Shown here: piece by piece, positions 56,490-64,000 of the stretch
How the letters are laid out: the number at the start of each line of letters is the position of its first letter
How positions within the stretch are numbered: position 1 is the first letter of the stretch
DNA from: Clostridium sp. OS1-26
GTDB lineage: Bacteria > Bacillota > Clostridia > Clostridiales > Clostridiaceae
Assembly (NCBI RefSeq): GCF_030915445.1
Contig: NZ_CP133264.1
Coordinates: 62,001 to 126,000, forward strand
Reading direction: 5' to 3'
DNA: 64,000 bases
Program-made: the position numbers and the translations under genes
The notes under the pieces: model-generated
Seen by the model: only the letters and a program-made list of their open reading frames with translations
Told to the model about the DNA's origin: nothing
Databases searched by the model: none

Positions 56490-56582
56490 ATAAAAAGTAT
56501 TTATTTCAAATTTAAGTATCACCAGTACATTGCAGTGCATAATTTAACTGATCGCTAAGTAAATTTATATTATAAGTAGGTT

Positions 56583-57734
56583 TTACTTTATTATTTTTTT
56601 AAGCCACTTAGGAAGTTGCTTTACTTTAAAAGTATCCGATGATTGAAGAGAATTACTATATATTAATTCCCCATCAGCATAAATGCAAACTTTTCCTATT
56701 TTATCTCCTTTATTTATTGTGTAGTCTATTTTTTCAGGCTTTATAATCTTTACTGTGTATTCAGCTCCATTTTTCACAGGAATCACCACATCATCCTCAA
56801 ACTGCAATTTGATATTTCCTCTCCTTAAAGTAATATCTCCTGCACTATCTCCTTTTAAGAACATCTTTTTAAATTCATAATTTTTGTTTACGTAATCAAA
56901 TATTTTTATGCTTTCCTTCCATCTTTCTGTGCAGTTCAATACTACAACTATTACATCATTTCCTTGTATATTTGCTGAAGAAACTAAACACTTTCCAGCC
57001 TTTCCTGTATACCCTGTTTTTACACCAGTAGCCTCAGGCATTTGCCATAATATTTTATTTATATTATGATAGCTTCTTGTAAATCCCAGTGTTTTCCCAT
57101 CTACATCTTTTGAACTTACTATTTCATTAAATAATTTGTTTTCTTTTGCTTTTGCTGTAACCACAGCTAAGTCGTATGCTGTGGAGTAATGTTCATCTTT
57201 ATCTAATCCATGTGGAGTCTCAAAATGTGTATTTATAACCCCTATTTCTCCAGCATACTCATTCATAAGTTTTGCAAACTCTTCTACACTTCCACTTATT
57301 CCTTCTGCTATTGCAACAGCTGCGTCATTTCCTGATCTTAACATTAATCCATATATTAATTCCTTTGTAGATATTTGCTCGCCTTTTCTAAGGCCCACTA
57401 CTGATCCTCTCATTGAAGATGCCTTCGAAGATACTTCTATTTTTCTATCTAAATCACTATATTTCAAAGCAACTAATGCAGTCATTATTTTGGTTGTACT
57501 TGCCATAGGCACTAATTCATAAGCATTTTTTTCATAAAGCACAACTTTTGATTTACTATCTAAAGCTATAGCACATCTTGCACTCATAGTAATACCTTTA
57601 TTGGTACTATTCTTAGTGTTTGGATTACTTATTTCCAAAGCTTCTACTCTATAGGAAACAAATAAAGATAAAGTAAAAATAAATAAAAGCAATGAACATA
57701 TATATCTATGTCTTTCTTTCACCTTTTTATGCAT
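56583..57734 (-). CDS. D-alanyl-D-alanine carboxypeptidase (peptidase S11, DacF-like)
   Basis: Predicted 383 aa. A signal peptide (residues 1-32) leads to a secreted penicillin-binding protein 5-type enzyme. Catalytic motifs: STTK at 79-82, SGND (LRSGNDAAVAIAEGI), and KTG in GVKTGYTGKAG. A C-terminal beta domain and a basic amphipathic tail (QLPKWLKKIIK) for membrane binding follow. It trims the terminal D-Ala of peptidoglycan stems. ATG at 57734 follows AAAAGGAGG. A paralogue lies at 61760-62956. One of them may act in spore cortex synthesis. Confidence 0.92.
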   Translation of the reverse strand: MHKKVKERHRYICSLLLFIFTLSLFVSYRVEALEISNPNTKNSTNKGITMSARCAIALDSKSKVVLYEKNAYELVPMASTTKIMTALVALKYSDLDRKIEVSSKASSMRGSVVGLRKGEQISTKELIYGLMLRSGNDAAVAIAEGISGSVEEFAKLMNEYAGEIGVINTHFETPHGLDKDEHYSTAYDLAVVTAKAKENKLFNEIVSSKDVDGKTLGFTRSYHNINKILWQMPEATGVKTGYTGKAGKCLVSSANIQGNDVIVVVLNCTERWKESIKIFDYVNKNYEFKKMFLKGDSAGDITLRRGNIKLQFEDDVVIPVKNGAEYTVKIIKPEKIDYTINKGDKIGKVCIYADGELIYSNSLQSSDTFKVKQLPKWLKKIIK

Positions 57735-57840
57735 AAATTTTCCTCCTTTTAGTCGGAACACTTGGTAATTTTGCTTGTTTCCCTTCGGGTACTGGGTAAT
57801 TTAAGATTTTAGATTCCGCTCACAAGTTACCAGTAAAATT

Positions 57841-57874
57841 ACTCGTTAAAGTCCATTTAGAACTTTACCCTCCC
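57841..57874. repeat. Short dispersed repeat, copy 2
   Basis: ACTCGTTAAAGTCCATTTAG and the next 14 bases match 55842-55875. It is in the gap between the carboxypeptidase and DUF2953 genes, near GGTAATTT-type inverted segments (57764-57840). Confidence 0.5.
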
Positions 57875-58026
57875 TTACTATTAGGGTCTAATGTCCTAAA
57901 AATTAATATCTATATTATATTTTTTCTTTAATTCATTAAATTAATCCTTAAATTTGTTCCATATGGTTATATAAATTCCTCATATGGATATAATTATTAT
58001 TGTATACATAAATGGAGGAGTTTTTA

Positions 58027-58566
58027 ATGCATATTCTATATATTGGAATTTTAATTTTGCTTTTAATTCTCTTAATTCCAATTCCTATTAAATTTAAAGT
58101 TAAATATAGTGAAAAAGAGTTAAGATTTATTCTTTATAATATAGATATTACTAATAAGATGACTTATTTAAAGAATAAAACTAAACTTGATATTAAATAT
58201 AAAGAAAACCGTATTCCTATTTTTTCTAATACACTAAAAGTATCATTAAATTCATTAAAAGCTATAAAATTCAAGCCAAGTCTAAAGATTAAAATAAATG
58301 TAAACTATGGTCTGGATGATGCTGCACAAACTGCATTAGCTTTTGGGTTAATCTCCACATTTATTTCAATATTATTAAAGGCATCTAGTTTCTTCATACA
58401 CATAAAAGATGAAAAAGTAAATATAAAACCTGAGTTTAACAAATTAACCCTAATATTAGAAATAGATAGTATAATTTTTATTAATTTGGCTAAAGTTATT
58501 TATATATCCGCCATAATTTATCATAATCTTCGTAATAAAGAAAAAATTAATCTTGCTAACACATAA
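58027..58566 (+). CDS. DUF2953 family membrane protein
   Basis: Predicted 179 aa. An N-terminal hydrophobic helix (ILYIGILILLLILLIPIPIK) is followed by a basic beta-rich region, a central FGLISTFISILLKAS segment and a C-terminal hydrophobic stretch. DUF2953 proteins regularly sit just upstream of gerW (ytfJ) in spore formers, as here, with 18 bases between, so a sporulation or germination role is likely but unknown. ATG at 58027 follows GGAGGAG. Confidence 0.8.
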   Translation: MHILYIGILILLLILLIPIPIKFKVKYSEKELRFILYNIDITNKMTYLKNKTKLDIKYKENRIPIFSNTLKVSLNSLKAIKFKPSLKIKINVNYGLDDAAQTALAFGLISTFISILLKASSFFIHIKDEKVNIKPEFNKLTLILEIDSIIFINLAKVIYISAIIYHNLRNKEKINLANT

Positions 58567-58584
58567 ATAAAGGAGGAGTTAAAT

Positions 58585-59019
58585 ATGGAAGGTCATCCTA
58601 TAGAAAATTTACTAAAAAGTACTATGGAAAACCTTAAAGACATGATAGACGTTAATACAATAGTCGGAGATGCAGTTGAATCAAAAGACGGTTCATTAAT
58701 CATACCGATATCAAGAGTTTCATTTGGCTTTGTATCTGGTGGAAGCGAATATGACTGTAAAAATACTGGTGGTACAGGTTCTGATTACCCATTCGGCGGT
58801 GGATCTGGTGCTGGAGTTACAGTAAAACCTATAGCATTTCTTGTTATAAAAGGTGATTCTATAAGACTTTTATCTTTAGATCAACAAAATACTTATGATA
58901 AACTAGTAGATTCTATTCCTCAAATAATGGACCTTTTTAAGAATATGTGTCATAGTGATAAGCAATCTAAAAATAAAGAGCATTGCTCTCATGAATCTAC
59001 ACAATCTACTACTGATTAA
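58585..59019 (+). CDS. gerW: Spore germination protein GerW/YtfJ family
   Basis: Predicted 144 aa. The conserved core reads HPIENLLKSTMENLKDMIDVNTIVGDAV, then IPISRVSFGFVSGGSEY and a glycine-rich GGGSGAGVTVKPIAFLVI. GerW is a small forespore protein needed for germination in Bacillus. The C-terminal tail is Cys/His-containing (MCHSDKQSKNKEHCSHE), unlike Bacillus, perhaps for metal. GGAGGAG site. It is probably in an operon with the DUF2953 gene. Confidence 0.9.
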   Translation: MEGHPIENLLKSTMENLKDMIDVNTIVGDAVESKDGSLIIPISRVSFGFVSGGSEYDCKNTGGTGSDYPFGGGSGAGVTVKPIAFLVIKGDSIRLLSLDQQNTYDKLVDSIPQIMDLFKNMCHSDKQSKNKEHCSHESTQSTTD

Positions 59020-59061
59020 TATATAGATTTTCTTATCTATAAATATAATTGTAAGAAAAGA

Positions 59062-59091
59062 TTAACCCGATGTCCTAAAACATCGGGTTAA
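59062..59091. terminator. Bidirectional terminator between gerW and scpB
   Basis: TTAACCCGATG and CATCGGGTTAA form a perfect 11-bp stem between convergent genes. Confidence 0.85.
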
Positions 59092-59099
59092 ATTTATAC

Positions 59100-59693
59100 T
59101 TAATCATTTAATTCCTCTCGATCCAATGCAACCTCTTCTATAAAACTATCAAGACCAGGCATTTGACCAATATTTTCAAGATCAAAATACTTTAAAAATT
59201 CTTCTGTTGTTCCATACAATATAGGCCTTCCTATAACATCTAATCTTCCACATTCCTTAATTAATCCTTTTTCTACAAGACTGGATATAGCTCTATCACT
59301 TTTTACTCCTCTTATCTCATCTATATCAACTCTAGTTATAGGTTGTTTATAGGCCACTATGGCTAAGGTTTCTAATGCTGCTTGAGACAATCCCTGTCTC
59401 GAATTAATTCCTAAAAGCTTTTCAATATATACACTGTTGTCAGCCTTTGTAGCAAGGCTATAACTTTCATTATTATTTATAATCTTTATCCCACGACTTT
59501 CACATTCATATAATTTTGCCATTTCCTTTAGTAGTTGCTTTGTAAAATCTAAACTACATTCTATTATAGATGCTATTTGTTTGATATCTAAAGGCTCACC
59601 TGAAACAAATAACAATGATTCTATTATGGAAAAATAAATATTTTTTGTTGAAACCTCTTCTACTTCTAATTGATTAATATTCTTATTCTTCAT
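59100..59693 (-). CDS. scpB: Segregation and condensation protein B
   Basis: Predicted 197 aa with two winged-helix domains. [52 protein letters not shown] and [20 protein letters not shown] are the family core. It binds ScpA to control the SMC complex in chromosome segregation. Two close ATGs: 59693 is better spaced from GAGAGGG than 59699. It overlaps the scpA end. Confidence 0.95.
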   Translation of the reverse strand: MKNKNINQLEVEEVSTKNIYFSIIESLLFVSGEPLDIKQIASIIECSLDFTKQLLKEMAKLYECESRGIKIINNNESYSLATKADNSVYIEKLLGINSRQGLSQAALETLAIVAYKQPITRVDIDEIRGVKSDRAISSLVEKGLIKECGRLDVIGRPILYGTTEEFLKYFDLENIGQMPGLDSFIEEVALDREELND

Positions 59694-60441
59694 GTTCATT
59701 TACCCTCTCTACATATATTTCTCTAAAATTCCTCTCCTGTATTACAGTTACATATCTTAATTTCATGAGCTCCAAAAGAGCCAAGAAGGTTATGACTACT
59801 TCTATTTTTGAAGAACATTTTACTGCGATAGTGGAAAATGGTATTCTAACACCTATTTCAATACTTTTTCTTAAGTATTCCATTTTGTCTTCAATTTTAA
59901 ATTTATCTATTGGAATCTCCTTATCTATAATATTTGTAGTATTTATTTTGCTTCTATAAACTGTTATAATCCTATTATATATTTCATATAAGCTGAGCAT
60001 CGTAACTCCCTTAAGAAGTTCTTGATGAGACTGCGGTTTCTTCTTTTCCTCTATAATTTCAGGTTTTTTCCCAAACATTCTTCCTAGTCCCAACTCCCTG
60101 TCCTTAAGTAATTTAGCAGCAGCCTTAAACTTTCTATATTGGAGTAGCTTGTCCACTAATTCTTTTCTAGGATCTTGAGCATCTAAATCTTCAGCACTTT
60201 CTTCAATTTTAGGCTTCGGTAGCAGCATTTTTGATTTTATTTCAATAAGAGTAGCCGCTATAATTATAAATTCCGAAGTTATTTCAAGATCCATCTCTTC
60301 CATGGTATGTATATATTCTAAGTATTGCTTAGTAATTTCATGTATCTTTATATCATATATGTCCATCTTACTCTTTTTAATAAGATGTAGAAGTAAATCA
60401 AAAGGTCCTTCAAAATTTTCAATTTTTATATTTAAAGACAT
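59683..60441 (-). CDS. scpA: Segregation and condensation protein A
   Basis: Predicted 252 aa kleisin. The N-terminus [25 protein letters not shown] and [23 protein letters not shown] bind the SMC head and coiled coil; the C-terminal winged helix is [22 protein letters not shown]. It overlaps cca by ten bases and scpB at the other end, so the three genes are one operon. Confidence 0.95.
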   Translation of the reverse strand: MSLNIKIENFEGPFDLLLHLIKKSKMDIYDIKIHEITKQYLEYIHTMEEMDLEITSEFIIIAATLIEIKSKMLLPKPKIEESAEDLDAQDPRKELVDKLLQYRKFKAAAKLLKDRELGLGRMFGKKPEIIEEKKKPQSHQELLKGVTMLSLYEIYNRIITVYRSKINTTNIIDKEIPIDKFKIEDKMEYLRKSIEIGVRIPFSTIAVKCSSKIEVVITFLALLELMKLRYVTVIQERNFREIYVERVNEHEE

Positions 60442-61613
60442 TTAATTATCTCTCCCAAATTATCCACTAAATATTTTTTATCATCTTTTATGCCCGTATT
60501 CAACTTTAATTTCATTATAAATTTCAAAATCCTTCCTACATTTTTCCCTTCATTTATGCCAAGTTTAGTTAGGTATTCACCATTTATATGTAACTTTACT
60601 TCTTTTAATTTGAAAACATAATTAATAATTTTGTATTTTAATTTTGTATTCCAACATAGAATCATTAAAGCATATAGATCTATATTTTTTAATACACTAC
60701 ATATCTCATAATTATCCATAGCTTTCATTAGCAAGTCAACTATTTTATCTTTGTTATAATAATAATATTTAATTGTCTTCTTTAAATCTTTATCTAAGAA
60801 TGAATTGTTGATAAAAATATCTATATACTTTTCATCCTTTAATGAGTAAAACACATTTACTAGTCTTAAATTTATATCCTCATAGCTTCCTAAGCAATTT
60901 TCTATTCCTAAAAAATGTGCTTCTAATTTTAATACTCCTAACTCATTACATAGAGCCCAATTTTCTATCCAATTATCCTCTCCACACATTAAAAATAATT
61001 CCTTTATTATTCTATCAGAGCTAATAGTATTAATATCACCTATATTTATACTTTCAATTATCTCATTTTTATCATATAGTTCTAAACCATATCTTACGCT
61101 ATATTTAATCGCTCTGAATATCCTTGTTGGATCTTCCGCATAGCTATTGCTGTGAATTTTTTTAAGTTGTCTATTTCTTAAATCTAAAAGCCCGTTAAAC
61201 AAATCAATGATCTCATTATTAATTATATCATAAGCTAAAGCGTTGATAGTAAAATCCCTTCTAGATAAATCATCCTCAATACAAGAGGGTTCTATTATAG
61301 GAAGTGATCCATTTTTCTCATAAGTCTCTTTTCTGCATCTTATTAAATCTATTACTATACCATTATTGAATTCAATCGTTGAAGTTTGAAATTGGGAGTG
61401 ATACTCATATTTTTTTATAAATGACAAATTTTCTATAACAATTTTAGGATCTCTGTTTATGCATATATCTATATCTCTAGTACTCTTTCCTAAAATACTA
61501 TCTCTTACTGCTCCCCCTACTATATAGGCTTTAATATCACAGCTTTTGCATAAATCTTTTATTATATTTATAACATCTATCTGATCTTTATTATAACCGC
61601 CAAAAATATCCAT
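60432..61613 (-). CDS. cca: CCA tRNA nucleotidyltransferase/poly(A) polymerase family
   Basis: Predicted 393 aa class II nucleotidyltransferase. The head has AYIVGGAVRDSILGKSTRDIDICI, the GG/DxD catalytic site, then DDLSRRDFTINALAYD and the nucleotide-specific EDPTRIFRAIKYSVRYGLEL. The C-terminal helical tail is divergent and shorter than in typical CCA enzymes, without an HD domain. It adds or repairs the tRNA 3' CCA. A paralogous poly(A) polymerase role cannot be excluded. Ribosome site AAAAGGAGG. Confidence 0.88.
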   Translation of the reverse strand: MDIFGGYNKDQIDVINIIKDLCKSCDIKAYIVGGAVRDSILGKSTRDIDICINRDPKIVIENLSFIKKYEYHSQFQTSTIEFNNGIVIDLIRCRKETYEKNGSLPIIEPSCIEDDLSRRDFTINALAYDIINNEIIDLFNGLLDLRNRQLKKIHSNSYAEDPTRIFRAIKYSVRYGLELYDKNEIIESINIGDINTISSDRIIKELFLMCGEDNWIENWALCNELGVLKLEAHFLGIENCLGSYEDINLRLVNVFYSLKDEKYIDIFINNSFLDKDLKKTIKYYYYNKDKIVDLLMKAMDNYEICSVLKNIDLYALMILCWNTKLKYKIINYVFKLKEVKLHINGEYLTKLGINEGKNVGRILKFIMKLKLNTGIKDDKKYLVDNLGEIIKCL

Positions 61614-61703
61614 ATTGCCTCCTTTTATAGAGAAGCTAACTTTCGGCCTATTTTCCCTATAAATATATTATACAATGTAATTCATTATAAATTCTATAAT
61701 GAA

Positions 61704-61738
61704 AAGTGAACAATGTATAATGAACTATTTGTTCACTT
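61704..61738 (-). terminator. Hairpin after the DacF gene, possible terminator
   Basis: AAGTGAACA and TGTTCACTT arms lie 20 bases past the carboxypeptidase stop on the minus strand and are followed there by TTCATT. GTGAAC-type half sites recur nearby. Confidence 0.5.
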
Positions 61739-61759
61739 AACATCGTTCACTTCTTAATT

Positions 61760-62956
61760 TTAAATACCTCTATCTAAAATTCTTGTAAAATTATTTTTTA
61801 AATTTTCAAAAACACCTGCTTTTTTAACATCTCTATCACTATAGATTTTTGTCTTTCCAACTAATTCACCATTTATATATACTTCGCAATGACCAACTAC
61901 TTCATTGGCTTTATATGCTTTTCTATTTGTATCCACAATACACTTTTTAGTTATCTTACTATCTTTACCTTTTTCCATTACTATGTTTAAATCTTCTTTC
62001 GCTTTAGCTATGAAAAATCTATCGCCTTGTTTATTTAAAGTAATTTTTTCTACATCTGCGCCCTTAGATAAAAGTTTCTTACATTCAAATTTTGAAAAAC
62101 CATAGTTTAAAAGCATGCCAGCGTCTTTATTTCTTACTTTAAATGTTGGAGACCCCATAACAACTGAAAGCATTCTCACTCCATCTCTTGTAGCGGTCGC
62201 TGATATACAGTACTTAGCTTCATCAGTAAAACCAGTTTTTAATCCATCACAACCTTTGAAAAATCTCACTAATTTATTGTGATTTACTAATCCTATTGGG
62301 CTTTTTCTTCCTTCGGATATTGTCTCCATATATGTTCCTGTGTATTTCAGTATAGCTGAATGTTTTAGAAGTTCTTTGGACATAATTGCTATGTCATAAG
62401 CTGTAGTTATATGGCCAGCTGCACTTAATCCTGTACAGTTCTTAAATGAGGTATTTTTCATACCAAGCTGACTTGCTTTTTCATTCATAAGCTTAACAAA
62501 AGCATCTTCGCTTCCTGCTAAGTATTCTGCCATAGCTACTGCTGCATCATTACCAGAAGCTATTCCAATACCTTTAATTAGGTCCTCTACACTTCTAACT
62601 TCACCAGTATCCAACAGCATAGAACTTCCACCCATTTTTTTAGCATTTTCACTTACTGTAACTTTATCACTCATCTTGATTCTTCCAGAGTCTACTGCCT
62701 CCATCGCTAGAAGCATAGTCATAATTTTAGTTACAGATGCAGGTGGTAATTTCTCATTGGAATTTTTTTCAAATAATATTTTACCACTTGTTGGTTCCAT
62801 CAATAATGCAGATCTTGCATCTACACTTAGTCCAGCTTCTGTTACATTAGTTTCTTCTTTTTTGTTTGGTTCCGCTTTAACAATTGTTGAAAAAATACCT
62901 ATAACAAAAAATAGAATTAATAGTAAACTTATTAAGGCCTTATTTCTCTTTTTCAT
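61760..62956 (-). CDS. dacF: D-alanyl-D-alanine carboxypeptidase (DacF-like)
   Basis: Predicted 398 aa, second S11 peptidase in the window. A signal peptide (1-28, ending VKA) is followed by motif SVTK at 74-77, SGND in GIASGNDAAVAMAEYL, and KTG in GLKTGFTDEAK. The beta domain and an amphipathic tail (FENLKNNFTRIL) follow. ATG at 62956 has a GAAGGAGG site; the longer frame adds basic residues with no site. DacF in Bacillus is made in the forespore and limits cortex cross-links; this or its paralogue could have that task. Confidence 0.93.
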   Translation of the reverse strand: MKKRNKALISLLLILFFVIGIFSTIVKAEPNKKEETNVTEAGLSVDARSALLMEPTSGKILFEKNSNEKLPPASVTKIMTMLLAMEAVDSGRIKMSDKVTVSENAKKMGGSSMLLDTGEVRSVEDLIKGIGIASGNDAAVAMAEYLAGSEDAFVKLMNEKASQLGMKNTSFKNCTGLSAAGHITTAYDIAIMSKELLKHSAILKYTGTYMETISEGRKSPIGLVNHNKLVRFFKGCDGLKTGFTDEAKYCISATATRDGVRMLSVVMGSPTFKVRNKDAGMLLNYGFSKFECKKLLSKGADVEKITLNKQGDRFFIAKAKEDLNIVMEKGKDSKITKKCIVDTNRKAYKANEVVGHCEVYINGELVGKTKIYSDRDVKKAGVFENLKNNFTRILDRGI

Positions 62957-63042
62957 TTTTAATTTCCTCCTTCCTTCAATTCTATTTTTTCCCGAAATTA
63001 ATAATATTATCACCAAAATATTTAAAATAGACGCAAAACAAC

Positions 63043-63076
63043 AAACCAGAGATATCTAATTTGACACCTCTGGTTT
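63043..63076 (-). terminator. Terminator of deoB
   Basis: AAACCAGAG and CTCTGGTTT form a 9-bp stem, followed on the minus strand by GTTGTTTTG. It lies 16 bases past the deoB stop. Confidence 0.75.
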
Positions 63077-63091
63077 ATTATAAAATTTAAA

Positions 63092-64000
63092 TTACTTTAG
63101 TATTTCCTTTGCAAAGCTATCTCCATATAAGTTGTTCTCAATTTTGAGCAAATCAAGTATAGTCTTGCCTATATCAGAAAAGCTTTTTCTTACACCTATG
63201 TTTATGCCACTTTTTATTCTTTTACCATATACAATCACTGGTATGTATTCTCTGGAATGATCTGTACTTTCAGTAGTTGGGTCACAACCGTGATCCGCAG
63301 TTAATATTAAAATATCATCTTCTTTCATAGCGGATATAATTTCAGGTATTCTATTGTCTACGTCCACTAAAGCTTTAGCATATCCTACAGCATCATTTCT
63401 ATGACCATACAACATATCAAAATCAACTAAATTAGTAAATATAAGCCCATTCTTGTTTTCTTTCATGTATTGTAATGTTTTGTCTATTCCATCCATGTTA
63501 TTTTTAATATGAACAGCATCTGTTATTCCTTTTTTGTTATATATATCTTCTATTTTCCCTACGGCCATAACACTTATATCCTTTTCTTTGATATATTCCA
63601 ACATAGTTTTATCAAAAGGATCTAGTGCAAAATCTCTTCTATTTGATGTTCTAGTAAATTGTCCAGGCGCTCCTACAAAAGGTCTTGCGATTATTCTTCC
63701 TATAGCCTTTTCTCCTACAAACATTTTCCTTGCTATTTGACACATATTGTACAACTCATCTAAGGATATAACATCCTCATGAGCAGCTATTTGAAATACA
63801 CTATCAGCTGATGTATAAACTATAGGCGATCCAGTTTTTATGTGTTCCTCTCCTAGTTCTTTAATTATTTCCGTTCCTGATGCTACTTTATTTCCAATTA
63901 TTTTTTTTCCAATTTTTGATTCAAATTCTTTTATTATGTCTTCAGAAAAACCTTCAGGATATGTATTAAGTGGTTCTTTGAGTATAACTCCTGCTATTTC
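63092..64000 (-). CDS. deoB: Phosphopentomutase (5' end outside window)
   Basis: 302 codons plus stop are present; the frame stays open to the window edge, so the N-terminus with the first metal-binding Asp and the catalytic Thr is missing. It converts ribose 1-phosphate or deoxyribose 1-phosphate to the 5-phosphate. Visible: [98 protein letters not shown], the alkaline-phosphatase-type metal sites. Nucleoside catabolism genes would be expected beyond the window. Confidence 0.96.
   Translation of the reverse strand, partial: EIAGVILKEPLNTYPEGFSEDIIKEFESKIGKKIIGNKVASGTEIIKELGEEHIKTGSPIVYTSADSVFQIAAHEDVISLDELYNMCQIARKMFVGEKAIGRIIARPFVGAPGQFTRTSNRRDFALDPFDKTMLEYIKEKDISVMAVGKIEDIYNKKGITDAVHIKNNMDGIDKTLQYMKENKNGLIFTNLVDFDMLYGHRNDAVGYAKALVDVDNRIPEIISAMKEDDILILTADHGCDPTTESTDHSREYIPVIVYGKRIKSGINIGVRKSFSDIGKTILDLLKIENNLYGDSFAKEILK

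Overview
The window looks like chromosomal DNA of a low-GC, spore-forming, obligately anaerobic Firmicute, most likely Clostridium sensu stricto. The evidence is the very AT-rich intergenic DNA, strong GGAGG-type ribosome sites, sporulation genes (prkA-yhbH-spoVR, gerW, dacF-type carboxypeptidases), an Rnf complex, a membrane pyrophosphatase and amino-acid catabolic genes. No plasmid, phage, insertion-sequence transposase, rRNA, tRNA or CRISPR array was recognised.

Layout. 0-4 kb: genes of a flavin-based extracellular electron transfer (FLEET/EET) type system (PplA-like lipoprotein, Ndh2-DoxX NADH dehydrogenase, polyprenyl diphosphate synthase), then a hydrogenase maturation protease. 4.2-4.6 kb: a composite palindromic repeat. 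4.7-12.7 kb: a ten-gene histidine operon on the minus strand (hisZ-G-D-B-H-A-C-F-I-E). 13.1-19.4 kb: two sigma-54 modules, a TyrR-like activator before a methionine gamma-lyase gene, and an AcoR-like activator before an iron alcohol dehydrogenase gene; both targets have clear -24/-12 promoters. 19.6-22.8 kb: argD-argB and divergent argC. 22.9-27.4 kb: the sporulation operon prkA-yhbH-spoVR. 27.9-41.9 kb: housekeeping and small genes (ornithine cyclodeaminase family, purL, OrtA-like protein, a small gene with an in-frame UGA, glyA, ThrE-type exporter pair, CsoR-family repressor, HAD phosphatase, LUD protein, cold shock protein, Ca2+/H+ antiporter). 42.3-43.3 kb: an EetA/EetB-like pair, probably the missing membrane part of the FLEET system. 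43.7-46.1 kb: a decayed peptide ABC ATPase, a second copy of the composite repeat and a cation/proton antiporter. 46.5-52.0 kb: rseC-rnfCDGEAB. 52.0-53.6 kb: a 1.58-kb gene-free, dyad-rich AT region. 53.6-64 kb: hppA, an orphan gene, two D,D-carboxypeptidases, gerW, scpA-scpB, cca and a partial deoB.

How it fits together. Rnf and the pyrophosphatase are membrane ion pumps for an anaerobe, and the Ndh2/PplA/EetA/EetB set would send NADH electrons through a quinone and flavin route to the cell surface. The sigma-54 modules fit amino-acid fermentation.

Main oddities. Four genes (AcoR-like regulator, argC, ABC ATPase, rnfC) are broken by a one-base deficit in a homopolymer. Three of the breaks fall on the canonical slippery heptamer A-AAA-AAG, where a -1 ribosomal shift would exactly restore the frame. 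Sequencing error is the simplest explanation, but recoding or slippage is testable. Several families of palindromic repeats occur more than once. A small membrane-protein gene has an in-frame UGA followed by a SECIS-like hairpin.
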